Positions 16,041 through 24,765 are shown, counted from the first letter of the stretch. The stretch: 64,000 bases of DNA from Streptomyces antibioticus (GCF_002019855.1 NZ_CM007717.1:1182452-1246451); one strand, 5' to 3'. Numbers and translations: made by a program. Notes: generated by a model from the sequence alone, not told the origin.

Positions 16041-16616
16041 TCAGCGGGGATTGCGCAGGCCTGCCAGGGTGAGCTGGACGAGTCGACGGACAGCCGCTTC
16101 GGAGGGCAAGGCGCTGGCTGCGGACAGCGCATGCAGACAGTACGTGGCGAGTTCGCCAGGGTCGGTGTCGGCACGCAGGTCACCGTCGGCGGCGCGCTCG
16201 GCGATCATGTCGCGGATCAGGCCGTGAAGGTGCTCGTGCGCGTGGGCGACGTGGGGGCCGTGATGGAGGTAGGCCGCGATGTCGGCGTCGTGACTGCCAC
16301 GGGCTGCGGTCATCAAGGCATACGCCGTCAGCACCGCCTCCAGTCGCGTGCCAGGGTCGGGCGCCTCGTCCCGCACGTGGGTGAGGTGCTGGAGGTGGTG
16401 GGAGATTTGGCGTTCGTGCCAGGCACCCAGGATCGCCTCGACGTCGGGGAAGTACTTGTAGAGCGTCGCCCGCCCGATGCCCGCCGTCTCGGCGATCTGG
16501 GACATCGTGACCCCGCGCAATCCGTGCTCGGAGACGAGGGCGGCGGTGGCGTCGAGGATCGCCTCGCGCACCTCGCGACGGTGCGTCTCGATCGTCTCGT
16601 TCCACAGCTTCGGCAT
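16041..16616 (-). CDS. TetR-family repressor
   Basis: A 191-aa regulator with a TetR DNA-binding domain: HGLRGVTMSQIAETAGIGRA then TLYKYFPDVEAILGAWHERQ. The ligand domain contains many His (HHGPHVAHAHEHLHGL). ATG at 16616. It is divergent from the two-gene unit at 16737-17476, with a 17-bp palindrome between them, which suggests that it represses a small membrane pair. The His cluster could bind metal, but this is only a suggestion. Confidence 0.87.
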   Translation of the reverse strand: MPKLWNETIETHRREVREAILDATAALVSEHGLRGVTMSQIAETAGIGRATLYKYFPDVEAILGAWHERQISHHLQHLTHVRDEAPDPGTRLEAVLTAYALMTAARGSHDADIAAYLHHGPHVAHAHEHLHGLIRDMIAERAADGDLRADTDPGELATYCLHALSAASALPSEAAVRRLVQLTLAGLRNPR

Positions 16617-16662
16617 CCGCCCAGTATACGAACCGACGCCCTCGATACACTCCCATCGACAT

Positions 16663-16679
16663 CGAGACACCATGTCTCG
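16663..16679. promoter_or_regulatory. TetR operator
   Basis: Perfect CGAGACA-cca-TGTCTCG palindrome between the divergent TetR gene (start 16616) and the gene at 16737. Confidence 0.78.
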
Positions 16680-16736
16680 TAAAATGCGGAATACAGTCGT
16701 CCGTCGAGCGGGGCGGCGAGTCGAGGAGGAATCGTC

Positions 16737-16955
16737 ATGGCCGGTACCGCTGACAGCGGAGACAGGGGCCCGGGCATGCCGCGCTGGGTAAAAATCTGCG
16801 GCATCGCGGTGATCGCCGTGGTGCTGCTGATCGTGGTGATGCTGCTGATCGGTGGCGAGCACAGCCCCAGCCGACACTTGCAGGGGGCCGGTCCGGGCGT
16901 CCCGGGTACCGTCGTCGTCAACTCCGGCAACGCACTGTCGGAGGTCAGACGCTGA
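16737..16955 (+). CDS. single-pass small membrane protein
   Basis: A 72-aa protein with one transmembrane helix (WVKICGIAVIAVVLLIVVML) and a short tail (IGGEHSPSRHLQ). ATG at 16737 follows GAGGAGGA. Its stop overlaps the start of the next gene (TGATG at 16953-16957), so the pair is one operon. Not recognised as a named family; DUF-type proteins of this shape often precede copper-transport-like membrane proteins. Confidence 0.75.
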   Translation: MAGTADSGDRGPGMPRWVKICGIAVIAVVLLIVVMLLIGGEHSPSRHLQGAGPGVPGTVVVNSGNALSEVRR

Positions 16956-17476
16956 TGGCCGCCTCGGCGCCGGTACGAAAGACGGCTCTGGTCGCGCACA
17001 TCGGCGCGAGCGTCGGCTGGCTGGGCGCGGTCTTCTGCTTCCTCACCCTGGCCGTGGTGGGAGTCAGCAGCTCCGAAGCCGACGTCGTGCGCGGGGTGTA
17101 TCGGGTCATGGAGCCGGTGGCCTGGTTCACGCTGGTGCCGCTGGCTTTTGCATCGCTGGTCACAGGGCTGGTGCAGTCGTGGGTAACGCCGTGGGGGATG
17201 CTGCGGCACTACTGGGTGCTGTTCAAGCTCGCCATCACGGTGGTCTGCACCGGGGTGCTGCTGCTGTACATGCCCACCTTCGAGGCGATGGCGCAGATCG
17301 CAGCGACCGACGCCCCGGCTGAGGCGGTGCGCAACCCGTCGCCCCTGTTCCACGCCGCCCTGGCTCTGGTGGCCCTGGCCGCGGCGATGGTGCTGTCGGT
17401 GTTCAAGCCGAAGGGCCTCACCCGCTACGGCTGGCGCAGGCGAACCCAGCGCATCTCCGTCGCCCCTTCGGCCTGA
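16955..17476 (+). CDS. four-helix integral membrane protein (DUF2269-like)
   Basis: A 173-aa protein with four transmembrane helices: TALVAHIGASVGWLGAVFCF, VAWFTLVPLAFASLVTGLVQ, YWVLFKLAITVVCTGVLLLY, and LFHAALALVALAAAMVLSVF. The HIGASVGWLGAVF and LVTGLVQSWVTPWG motifs match DUF2269/CopD-like proteins, some of which take part in copper uptake or haem binding. Translationally coupled to the upstream small gene and under the probable TetR operator. Followed by a strong terminator. Confidence 0.7.
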   Translation: MAASAPVRKTALVAHIGASVGWLGAVFCFLTLAVVGVSSSEADVVRGVYRVMEPVAWFTLVPLAFASLVTGLVQSWVTPWGMLRHYWVLFKLAITVVCTGVLLLYMPTFEAMAQIAATDAPAEAVRNPSPLFHAALALVALAAAMVLSVFKPKGLTRYGWRRRTQRISVAPSA

Positions 17477-17489
17477 GCCAGGCGCGCGG

Positions 17490-17517
17490 AAGGCCCGCCG
17501 GGAGTCCGGCGGGCCTT
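17490..17517. terminator. bidirectional terminator
   Basis: 12-bp perfect stem AAGGCCCGCCGG with a 4-nt loop, between the convergent genes ending at 17476 and 17537. Confidence 0.88.
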
Positions 17518-17536
17518 CATCTCCTTTTCCTTGCGG

Positions 17537-18991
17537 TCAGTTGGTGGCGCGCTCGGGCTGCACTGCTGCCTCACCCAGGCTGGCCGCCTCGTCGGCCGAC
17601 CCGCCCTGCGACTTGCCCCGCATCAACGTCAGGGTGGCCAGGGCGCCGGCGGCCGCGATGCCTGCGGCGGCCAGGAACGCGGCGCTGAACCCGTCGGTCA
17701 GGGCGGGCAGGTCGCCGAGTGCCCCTGCGCCCTGCGAGGTGGCGAGTGCGGTCAGGGCGGCGAGACCGAGGGCGGACCCGACCTGGTAGGTGGTGTTGAC
17801 GATGCCGGAGGCGAGGCCGGCCTGTTCCTGCGGGGCGCCTGCCATGGCCGACATCAGGGTCGGGATGTAGGCCAGGGCCATGCCGAGCGCGGCCACCAGG
17901 GAGGCGGGAAGGACGTCGACGACGAAGGAGCCGGTCGGGCGCGCCGCTGACAGCCACACGAGGCCGGCGGCCAGGACCAGCAGGCCGCCAGTGATCAGCG
18001 GCTTGGGGCCGAAGCGGCCAAGAAGGCGCGCGGTGACAGTGGTCATGAGGAGCATCAGCAGGCCGGTCATGGGCAGCAGCGCCGCTCCGGAGGCGAAGGC
18101 GCCGTAGCCGAGCACCTGCTGGAGGTAGAGGTTGAGGAAGTACCACATCGGGATCCAGGCCGCCCCGAGCAGCGCCATCGCGAGGTTGGAGACGCCGAGG
18201 CCGGGGGTGCGCCAGATGGCGAGTGGCATGAGCGGTGACTTCACCGAACGCTGGATCAGGACGAACACGGCCAGCAGGGCCAGGCCGAGGATCAGCTCGA
18301 CCAGCGTCTGAGGGGCGCCCCAGCCCGTTTCCGGCGCGCGGACCACGGCGAAGACGGTGAGCGCGAGGCCCGCGGTGACGGCGGCAGCGCCGAGGACGTC
18401 CACGCCACCGCCGCGGCGGGCTGCGACGGCCGGCAGCACACCGGTGGCGAGGAGGGTGGCGATGCCGATGGGGACGTAGATGATGAACACCCACGGCCAG
18501 CTGGCCCACTCGGTGAACACCCCGCCCAGGAACACTCCCGCTGTGCCGCCGGCCGGGGCCGCGGCGCCGTACAGGGCCAGGGCCTTGCCCAGCTCCTTGG
18601 GGTTGTGACCGAAGAGCATCATCAGCAGGGTCATCGAGGCCGGTGCGATGAGAGCGCCGCCGACACCCTGTACCGCGCGTCCGGCGACCTCGACCCACGC
18701 CGTGGTCGCGGCCGCCGCCACGACGGAACCGGCGATCAGGACGCCCCAGCCGGCCACGAAGACCTGCCGGGCCCCCAGCAGGTCGGAGAGACGGCCGCCC
18801 AGAAGGAGGAGTCCGCCGAAGGCGATGACGTACGCGTTGAACACCCACTGCAGATCACCCTGGGAGAACCCCAGGTCGCGCTGCATCTCAGGCAGCGCCA
18901 CGCCGATGATCGACGTGTCCATGATCACCATGAACTGTGCGGCGGCGAGCACCCCGAGGGCCCACCAGCGACGCGGATTGAGGGTTGGCAT
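17537..18991 (-). CDS. DHA2-type MFS exporter, CsoR-controlled
   Basis: A 484-aa, 14-helix major facilitator of the EmrB/QacA (DHA2) type. Motif A is GGRLSDLLGARQVF; motif C-like segments and DTSIIGVALPEMQRDLGFSQ are typical. ATG at 18991 is chosen because a CsoR box sits 28 bp upstream; an earlier in-frame start would lie across that box. Location under CsoR suggests export of a copper-related or copper-induced compound. The substrate cannot be deduced. Confidence 0.88.
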   Translation of the reverse strand: MPTLNPRRWWALGVLAAAQFMVIMDTSIIGVALPEMQRDLGFSQGDLQWVFNAYVIAFGGLLLLGGRLSDLLGARQVFVAGWGVLIAGSVVAAAATTAWVEVAGRAVQGVGGALIAPASMTLLMMLFGHNPKELGKALALYGAAAPAGGTAGVFLGGVFTEWASWPWVFIIYVPIGIATLLATGVLPAVAARRGGGVDVLGAAAVTAGLALTVFAVVRAPETGWGAPQTLVELILGLALLAVFVLIQRSVKSPLMPLAIWRTPGLGVSNLAMALLGAAWIPMWYFLNLYLQQVLGYGAFASGAALLPMTGLLMLLMTTVTARLLGRFGPKPLITGGLLVLAAGLVWLSAARPTGSFVVDVLPASLVAALGMALAYIPTLMSAMAGAPQEQAGLASGIVNTTYQVGSALGLAALTALATSQGAGALGDLPALTDGFSAAFLAAAGIAAAGALATLTLMRGKSQGGSADEAASLGEAAVQPERATN

Positions 18992-19018
18992 GACCGCTCC
19001 CAAGACAGAGTCCACACA

Positions 19019-19033
19019 TACCCCCTTGGGGTA
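19019..19033. promoter_or_regulatory. CsoR operator 2
   Basis: TACCCCCTTGGGGTA, 28 bp upstream of the MFS exporter start. Confidence 0.83.
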
Positions 19034-19056
19034 TGTCTTCGACCGCACGAACGTTA

Positions 19057-19071
19057 TACCCCCCAGGGGTA
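19057..19071. promoter_or_regulatory. CsoR operator 3
   Basis: TACCCCCCAGGGGTA, facing the divergent DUF6153-like gene at 19138. Confidence 0.82.
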
Positions 19072-19137
19072 TTCATCAATGGGCAGACAGCTGACCTCGC
19101 CTCGCCGCCCGCGGATGAGGCCGCTTACGATGCGGAC

Positions 19138-19578
19138 ATGGACGTCCAGGTGAAGCGAGCGATGAAGCCCTTCGGGCTGCGCTCGTACCTGCTCCTCGTC
19201 CTCGCCGTACTCGCGGGGCTGGTGGCCATGCATGGCCTGGGGCCGGGCGCTTCCGTCCCGGCGGGCGCCCACGCGGCGGCCAGTTCCCACCAAGCGTCGG
19301 CCGCCGGCCACGAAAAGGCCGCCTCCGATGCTCCGTGCCATGACGGCTGCGTTCACGCCGGTGATCCGGTCGACGGCGGACGCGGCGGGCATGCCGAGCA
19401 CGCCGATGCGACGTGCGCGGCCGCCGGCACGGCCGGCGCACCTGTCCTGCCCGCCCCCGCGGTCCTGCCCGGCACCATCGACGTCGAGGCGGTCCTCGCG
19501 CACGGGATCATCCCCGACGCCACCGCCTGCGGACGGGCCCCACCGTCACTGAGTGAACTGCAACTCCTGCGCATATAG
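19138..19578 (+). CDS. DUF6153-like secreted protein
   Basis: A 146-aa protein with an N-terminal hydrophobic helix (LLLVLAVLAGLVAMHGLGPG), a His/Cys-rich middle (HDGCVHAGD, HAEHADATC) and the family ending SLSELQLLRI. Divergent from the MFS exporter, and preceded by its own CsoR box, it is probably the first gene of a copper-induced unit that continues with the DUF305 and F510_1955 lipoproteins. Exact start uncertain: no strong ribosome site was seen before ATG 19138. Function unknown; extracytoplasmic metal binding is inference. Confidence 0.75.
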   Translation: MDVQVKRAMKPFGLRSYLLLVLAVLAGLVAMHGLGPGASVPAGAHAAASSHQASAAGHEKAASDAPCHDGCVHAGDPVDGGRGGHAEHADATCAAAGTAGAPVLPAPAVLPGTIDVEAVLAHGIIPDATACGRAPPSLSELQLLRI

Positions 19579-19690
19579 GGCGGCCCCGGCATGCCCGGCC
19601 CTCAGGCGGCCGGTGACCTTGCCCCTCAGCCCCGCCCTTCCCTCAGCACGTCCGCATCCGCGCGTGCCTCACAGCAGGAGTTGCACCACC

Positions 19691-20317
19691 ATGACCACCA
19701 AGCGTTCCCCGATCCGCCGCGCCACCGCCGTGGCCGCGGCCGCCACCGCCGCCCTCGTTCTCGCCGCCTGCGGCGGGAACGGCGACGACACCGGTTCGGC
19801 CAGCAGCGACCAGAACACTGCCTCCCCGGCCGCCTCCGCCCCGGCGCAGCAGGGCGACCACAACGCCGCCGACGTGACGTTCGCCCAGGGGATGATCCCC
19901 CACCACCGTCAGGCCATCGAGATGGCCGACCTCGCCGCGACCCGCGCCGAGTCCGCCGACGTGAAGAAGCTCGCCGGCGAGATCAAGAAGGCCCAGGACC
20001 CCGAGATCAAGACGCTCTCCGGCTGGCTCACCTCGTGGGGCGAGCAGGTCCCGGCCGAGGGCCAGGGCCACGGCGGGCACGACATGTCCGGAATGATGTC
20101 GGCCGAGGAGATGAAGCAGCTGGAATCCTCCTCCGGCAAGGCGTTCGACACCGCCTTCCTGACGATGATGGTCAAGCACCACGAGGGCGCCGTCGCCATG
20201 GCCAAGACCGAGCAGTCCGACGGGACGTACCAGCCCGCCAAGGACATGGCCGGAGCGATCATCACCTCCCAGAGCGCGGAGATCGCCCAGATGAACACCC
20301 TCCTCGGCAAGAGCTGA
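19691..20317 (+). CDS. DUF305 lipoprotein
   Basis: A 208-aa lipoprotein with lipobox LAAC and a DUF305 ferritin-like bundle: FAQGMIPHHRQAIEMADLAA and FLTMMVKHHEGAVAMAKTEQ, linked by a Met/His-rich segment (GHGGHDMSGMMSAEEM). Paired HH motifs are the family's metal-binding signature; copper binding in an actinobacterial envelope is plausible. ATG at 19691 follows AGGAG. It belongs to the CsoR-controlled run 19138-21304. Confidence 0.9.
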   Translation: MTTKRSPIRRATAVAAAATAALVLAACGGNGDDTGSASSDQNTASPAASAPAQQGDHNAADVTFAQGMIPHHRQAIEMADLAATRAESADVKKLAGEIKKAQDPEIKTLSGWLTSWGEQVPAEGQGHGGHDMSGMMSAEEMKQLESSSGKAFDTAFLTMMVKHHEGAVAMAKTEQSDGTYQPAKDMAGAIITSQSAEIAQMNTLLGKS

Positions 20318-20407
20318 CCTGCATCAGCACACCCCGGTGCGGGCAGGCGGCAACGATTGCCCGCACCCCGCCGACCAGCCTCCCCTCAAGCGTTCTGGAC
20401 CTCACAC

Positions 20408-21304
20408 ATGACCATCCGCTTCCGCATACCCGCACTCGCGGCCGGCGCGGCGGCCGGCGCCCTACTGCTGACCGCGTGCTCGACCACTGACCCACAGCCC
20501 GCCGCGACCAAGGCCGGCGACCCCGACCCGGGAACGGGGCACCTCCACGGTCTCGGCGTGGACCCCGCCGACGGCAGCCTCTACGCGGCCGGACACCTCG
20601 GCGTCTTCCGACTCGGCCCCACCGGTGCCGTACGGATCGCCGACCGCTACCAGGACACGATGGGCTTCACCGTCACCGGCCCTCGCACCTTCCTCGCCAG
20701 CGGCCACCCCTCCCCCACCGACCCGACGGCGACCTCTCCGCACCTGGGCCTGATCCGCAGCACCGACGCCGGACAGACCTGGACCACCGTCTCCGCCGGA
20801 GGCGAGGCCGACTTCCACTCACTCCAGCAGGCCGGCGAAATCGTCTACGGCCTCGACAGCCAGACCTCGCAGATCTGGGCCAGCAAGGACGCCGGCGCCA
20901 CCTGGGAACGGCGCGCGAAGATCCCGGGCGGCGATCTCGCCGCCCACCCGGGGGCACCGCAGGAAGTGTGGGCGTCTACCCGCGACGGGCTGCTGCACAG
21001 CACCGACGGAGGCACAAGCTTCCAGCCGGTCCCCGGCGCCCCCGCCCTGGCAGCCGTGGAGCGCCCCGCCCCTGACCAGCTGATCGCCCTCGCGCCCGAC
21101 GGCAGAGTCCTGGCCGGCGGCGACGGTACATCCTGGACCGAACGCGGCCGCCTCCCCCAGGACGCGCAGCCCGCCGTACTGTCCGCGGCAAGCCCCACCC
21201 ACCTGCTGGCCGCCGACACGAACGACGCTGTCTACGAGTCCAAGGACGGCGGCCGCACATGGACCGTCGTGCACCGGCCGGGCCTGACGAACACAGGGCA
21301 CTGA
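20408..21304 (+). CDS. F510_1955-family lipoprotein (sialidase-like beta-propeller)
   Basis: A 298-aa lipoprotein (lipobox LLTAC). It begins GHLHGLGVDPADGSLYAAGH, the typical opening of the F510_1955 family, and has Asp-box turns such as STDAGQTWTT, SKDAGATWER, STDGGTSFQP and SKDGGRTWTV, which form a BNR beta-propeller. These proteins are commonly annotated as glycosyl hydrolases, but their regular position beside DUF305 and copper genes suggests a role in the metal response. No catalytic assignment can be made. Confidence 0.85.
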   Translation: MTIRFRIPALAAGAAAGALLLTACSTTDPQPAATKAGDPDPGTGHLHGLGVDPADGSLYAAGHLGVFRLGPTGAVRIADRYQDTMGFTVTGPRTFLASGHPSPTDPTATSPHLGLIRSTDAGQTWTTVSAGGEADFHSLQQAGEIVYGLDSQTSQIWASKDAGATWERRAKIPGGDLAAHPGAPQEVWASTRDGLLHSTDGGTSFQPVPGAPALAAVERPAPDQLIALAPDGRVLAGGDGTSWTERGRLPQDAQPAVLSAASPTHLLAADTNDAVYESKDGGRTWTVVHRPGLTNTGH

Positions 21305-21385
21305 CATCTCCGGAGCCAGCTTCAAGATCACCTATCGGAGTGAATCCTGCAGGGCCCACCCTGCAAACCGGCACGGGGCCGAGGC

Positions 21386-21391
21386 TAGGAT
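21386..21391 (+). promoter_or_regulatory. -10 element of probable leaderless promoter
   Basis: TAGGAT ends 6 bases before the GTG at 21398, where no ribosome site is seen. Confidence 0.55.
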
Positions 21392-21397
21392 CGCGGC

Positions 21398-21817
21398 GTG
21401 AACCCGGCCCGGCCCCGTACCTCCACACTGCGGACCCGCATCCTCGCGGGCCCGCGATGCGTGCTGCTGGTGGCCCTGCTGGTGTTCGCCTTCCTCTACT
21501 CGCACGGCGTCAGCCTCGACGGCGTCCGCGGCCACACCGACACTGCCGCGGACGTCCTCACCCCGGGCGTCGATCTGGCGGTCACCGAGAGCACCTCGGA
21601 CGACCATCACGGCGAGGGGCACGGCTCGTCCCACTCCGCCGAGGAGTGCGCCACCAGCGCGCCGCCGCAGCAGCCAACGCTGGCCCCTCCCGCCGAGCAC
21701 GCCCTGACGCAGGTCCTGCCCGCGGTGCCTGCTGCAGCCCCGGACGCGAACCCGGTTCCTGCGCCTGCCTCGGGCAGCTCACGTCCGCCAGGCACGACAG
21801 CAATCCTGCGCATTTAG
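21398..21817 (+). CDS. single-pass protein with His-rich outer segment (DUF6153-like)
   Basis: A 139-aa protein with one N-terminal transmembrane helix (CVLLVALLVFAFLYSHGVSL), an outer segment with clustered His (DDHHGEGHGSSHSAEE) and a Pro/Ala-rich tail ending TAILRI, like the ending of the DUF6153-like protein at 19138. Leaderless GTG start. Probable metal-binding envelope protein; family assignment is by resemblance only. Confidence 0.65.
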   Translation: MNPARPRTSTLRTRILAGPRCVLLVALLVFAFLYSHGVSLDGVRGHTDTAADVLTPGVDLAVTESTSDDHHGEGHGSSHSAEECATSAPPQQPTLAPPAEHALTQVLPAVPAAAPDANPVPAPASGSSRPPGTTAILRI

Positions 21818-22013
21818 ACCACCCCAAGCTCCCGGCGCCCCTACACGCCGTCGGCGAGCTCGCGCTGCCCGCACACACGTAACCCTGCCCGCCCCCGTAC
21901 CGGGGCCGGGCCCGGTGCAGCCTGCCCTCCGGCATTCGCTCCTGCCATGACCCGCGACGCGACCGTCGCCGCCTCGGCGTGCCTGCACCCGTACATCCGC
22001 CAAGGAGTTCCCC

Positions 22014-22748
22014 GTGACACCCACCCAGATCGCCGACCCAACCCCGGCCGCGCCTGCCACCGAACCCCCGCCGACAGGCCGTACGGCAATCCGGGAGGCC
22101 CGCTCCCGCCGCAAAGCCCTCCTGGCCAGGTACCTCGGATACGTCGGCTACTTCGTCGGCGCCGGCCTGATCAGCGGCGCCGTGGTCCACCACCCCCTCG
22201 ACCCCGCCCGCTACACCCGCATCGCTCTCTACGGCGTCCTGGTCTTCCTCGCCGCAACCGCCCTGAACGAATTCCTGCTCACTCGCCGCAAGCCGACGTT
22301 CAAGCAGGTGGCGGGCATCATGGGCGCCTCCCTGCTGCTCTCCTTCGGCATCGGCATGCTCAGCGGCGGCCTCCAGCACTTCGAGGACTTCCCCACTCGC
22401 GCCGCCACCCTCATCCCCGCCGGCATCCTGCTCTCCTTCATCGCCTACGTGATCAAGGACGAACACGTCTCGTGGCGGCGCATCTTCGGCCTGGCCGGAC
22501 TCGCCGTCCTCATCACAGCCCTCGCCGCCTTCGCCGGCCTCCGCTACGTCGCCTCCTCCATGGCTCCGGAATCGGGCGGCGGCCACAGCCACGGCACCGA
22601 CTCGGGCGAGAGCGAGACCCACCAGGAGGAACCGACCGTCACCGGCAGCACGCAGCCCGCACCGCAGACCCAGCCGTCAGCACCGACACGTACCGCTCCC
22701 GCCACTCCCCCGGCCGAGAAGCCCCACAACGACGGCCACGGGCACTGA
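22014..22748 (+). CDS. four-helix membrane protein with His-rich tail
   Basis: A 244-aa protein with a GTG start. Helices: YLGYVGYFVGAGLISGAVVH, IALYGVLVFLAATALNEFLL, GIMGASLLLSFGIGMLSGGL and TLIPAGILLSFIAYVIK, with a fifth (IFGLAGLAVLITALAAFAG). The tail holds GGGHSHGTDSGE, a Pro/Thr-rich linker and a final HNDGHGH. Unknown family, seen in metal clusters of Streptomyces. It ends close to the convergent TetR gene. Confidence 0.72.
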   Translation: MTPTQIADPTPAAPATEPPPTGRTAIREARSRRKALLARYLGYVGYFVGAGLISGAVVHHPLDPARYTRIALYGVLVFLAATALNEFLLTRRKPTFKQVAGIMGASLLLSFGIGMLSGGLQHFEDFPTRAATLIPAGILLSFIAYVIKDEHVSWRRIFGLAGLAVLITALAAFAGLRYVASSMAPESGGGHSHGTDSGESETHQEEPTVTGSTQPAPQTQPSAPTRTAPATPPAEKPHNDGHGH

Positions 22749-22757
22749 CCCCGCGGA

Positions 22758-23390
22758 TCACACCACCGGCGGCTGCCCGGCACCACCGAGCAGAACGGCC
22801 AGCAGCCGCTCCGTGATCACCTTCGGATCGTCTCCGCGTCCGGGGACGCGTGTCATCAGCAGGTGGTGAATCGTGCCGACGAGCGCGAGCGCGATGGTGG
22901 CAGCGTCGGCGTCGGCGGGCAGCCGGCCGCCGCGCTGCTCCGCCTGCAGGTAAACGGTGAAGGCGTGCTGGATCGCATCGAACGCGGGCGCGCCGGCCTG
23001 AAAGCCCTCCCGTGTATGCAGCGCGGCCACCGGGCGGGTCATCGCCAGCCCCACCACCGCCGGAGGCAGGGCCTCCAGCAGGGCGAGAACGATGCCCTGA
23101 AGATTGGCCGCCACCGTGGCCTGCCCCACCTTTCCCTCCAGCGCCCCGGCCTGGCGGGCGCTGCGCGCGAACCGGTCCAGGACCAGCTCGGCGACGAACT
23201 CGTCCAGCCCGGCGAAGTGCGTGTGCAGGACGCCCTTGCCGCAGTCCGCCTCCGCAGTGATCGCGCGGCTGGTCAGGGCAGCCGCACCGTCGCGGGCCAC
23301 CACGCGCTCCGCGGCCGCGAACAGCCGCTCGCGCAAGTCGGGAATCGCCACTCCACGAGGTGACACAACAGCCCCTTCCGCCAAGCCCAT
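22758..23390 (-). CDS. TetR-family repressor
   Basis: A 210-aa regulator: DGAAALTSRAITAEADCGKG and VLHTHFAGLDEFVAELVLDR form the TetR helix-turn-helix. The ATG at 23390 places the start just inside an operator array. It is divergent from a methyltransferase gene, so control of that gene and of itself is expected. The ligand domain is not assigned. Confidence 0.87.
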   Translation of the reverse strand: MGLAEGAVVSPRGVAIPDLRERLFAAAERVVARDGAAALTSRAITAEADCGKGVLHTHFAGLDEFVAELVLDRFARSARQAGALEGKVGQATVAANLQGIVLALLEALPPAVVGLAMTRPVAALHTREGFQAGAPAFDAIQHAFTVYLQAEQRGGRLPADADAATIALALVGTIHHLLMTRVPGRGDDPKVITERLLAVLLGGAGQPPVV

Positions 23391-23394
23391 TGAA

Positions 23395-23437
23395 AGTATG
23401 GGCGAACGCCCATACTGTTTGGGCACTTGCCCATACT
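23395..23437. promoter_or_regulatory. tandem TetR operators
   Basis: Operator 1 (23395-23416) is a perfect AGTATGGGC-gaac-GCCCATACT palindrome. Operator 2 (23416-23437) is TGTTTGGGC-actt-GCCCATACT, with a weaker left arm. They abut, 21 bp centre to centre, i.e. about two helical turns. Confidence 0.85.
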
Positions 23438-23482
23438 AGGGCCGGAGTGCTGTGCCGCACTCCGGCGGGAGGGAGTTCACCC

Positions 23483-24340
23483 ATGGGTCAATTCATCAAC
23501 ACCGCGCAGGCCGAGGCGTGGAACGGCTATGAGGGTGAGCAGTGGGCCCGCAGCCAGGAACGCTGGGACGCCGTCAACGACGGCTTCAACCAGCCCCTCC
23601 TGGACGCCGCGGCGATCTCGGCAACCGATCACGTGCTGGACATCGGCTGCGGAGCCGGCCGCACGACGCGCCTGGCCGCCCAACGGGCTGGTGAGGGCCG
23701 GGCCCTGGGGCTGGACCTGTCGGGTCCGATGCTCGAGCGGGCCGGGGCGAGCGCGGAACTCGAGGGGGTGCACAACGTGTCCTTCATGCAAGGCGATGCA
23801 CAGGTCCACCCGTTCGAGCCCGGGGCCTTCGATGCGGCCATCAGCCGCTACGGCATCACGTTCTTCGCGGACCCGGTCGCCGCCTTCGCCAACATCCGGC
23901 GCGCGCTGCGCCCGGGTGGACGGCTGGCGTTCATCTGCGCGGCGGAAGCTGAGGCCAACGAATGGCTCCAAGCGCTGGCCTCACTGAACGGCATCCTGCC
24001 GCTCGGAGGCTTCGGCGCACCCGGCGGGCCGGGCATGTTCTCGCTCACCGACCCCGACCACACCCTCGCCCTCCTGGCCTCCGCCGGGTTCGAGGACGCC
24101 CGCGTGGAGCGCGTGGAAGCCGCCGGGAACTGGGGGAAGGACGCCGAGGACGCCGCGGCCTTCCTGCTCGACTCCGGCCCCGGCCGCCACCTGCTCAGCC
24201 AGGTCACACCCGACACCCAGGAGCAGGCCCGACGGGCACTGATCGACGCGCTACGCCCCTACGAGAGCGCCGGGGCCGTGTGGCTGCGCAGCAGCTCGTG
24301 GCTGGTCACCGCCGTACGCGAGGAGATCGCGGGCGGCTGA
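23483..24340 (+). CDS. class I SAM-dependent methyltransferase
   Basis: A 285-aa methyltransferase with the SAM motif VLDIGCGAGRTTRLAAQRAG, motif II region AFDAAISRYGITFFADPVAA and post-motif RALRPGGRLAFICAAEA. The N-terminus (FINTAQAEAWNGYEGEQWAR) is of the UbiE/arsenite-type short-chain group but has no Cys set for arsenite, so an ArsM role is not supported. It is controlled by the adjacent TetR. Natural substrate unknown. Confidence 0.87.
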   Translation: MGQFINTAQAEAWNGYEGEQWARSQERWDAVNDGFNQPLLDAAAISATDHVLDIGCGAGRTTRLAAQRAGEGRALGLDLSGPMLERAGASAELEGVHNVSFMQGDAQVHPFEPGAFDAAISRYGITFFADPVAAFANIRRALRPGGRLAFICAAEAEANEWLQALASLNGILPLGGFGAPGGPGMFSLTDPDHTLALLASAGFEDARVERVEAAGNWGKDAEDAAAFLLDSGPGRHLLSQVTPDTQEQARRALIDALRPYESAGAVWLRSSSWLVTAVREEIAGG

Positions 24341-24345
24341 GGCCG

Positions 24346-24627
24346 TCAGGTGCGAACCATGCGGGCAATGGCCTGGGAGGCTTCTTGGACCTTGTCGCGG
24401 GCTTCGTCGCCGCCTTCCGCGATGGCGTCGGCGACGCAGGAGTGGAGATGATCCTCCAGCATGGTGAGCCCGAAGGACTGCAGGGCTTTGGTGGTGGCGC
24501 TGACCTGGGTGAGGACGTCGATGCAGTACGTGTCCTCCTCGACCAGGCGCTGCAAGCCACGCACCTGACCTTCGATGCGGCGCAGGCGCTTGAGGATGTC
24601 GTCCTTGTTGGCGGTGTAGCCGTGCAC
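24346..24627 (-). CDS. csoR: copper-sensing repressor CsoR
   Basis: A 93-aa copper-sensing repressor. The Cu(I) ligands C35, H60 and C64 match the C36/H61/C65 of Mycobacterium tuberculosis CsoR, in TYCIDVLTQVSATTKALQSF and LEDHLHSC. Without copper it binds GC-rich palindromes and represses; Cu(I) binding releases it. GTG start at 24627 after GGAAGGG. A CsoR box lies 29 bp upstream, so it is self-regulated, and five further boxes in the window define its likely local regulon. Confidence 0.95.
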   Translation of the reverse strand: MHGYTANKDDILKRLRRIEGQVRGLQRLVEEDTYCIDVLTQVSATTKALQSFGLTMLEDHLHSCVADAIAEGGDEARDKVQEASQAIARMVRT

Positions 24628-24655
24628 GGCGATCCCTTCCTTCCATCAGCCTAGT

Positions 24656-24670
24656 TACCCCTGGGGGGTA
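24656..24670. promoter_or_regulatory. CsoR operator 4 (autoregulation of csoR)
   Basis: TACCCCTGGGGGGTA, 29 bp upstream of the csoR start. Confidence 0.87.
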
Positions 24671-24720
24671 TAGATGTAACGAGGGGTGGTGCCGAAGTGT
24701 TCCGCAGCAGGTCTATGAAT

Positions 24721-24753
24721 GAAGACGCCCCCGCCAGTGGCGGGGGCGCCTTC
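24721..24753 (-). terminator. terminator after copA
   Basis: 10-bp GC stem (CGCCCCCGCC) with a 3-nt loop, extended by GAAG/CTTC, lying just after the copA stop on the minus strand. Confidence 0.75.
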
Positions 24754-24765
24754 GGCGGTGCGGGG

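Noticed and set aside
23483..24340. Arsenite methyltransferase ArsM
   Set aside because: The SAM fold fits, but the conserved Cys set for As(III) is absent and the regulator is TetR type.
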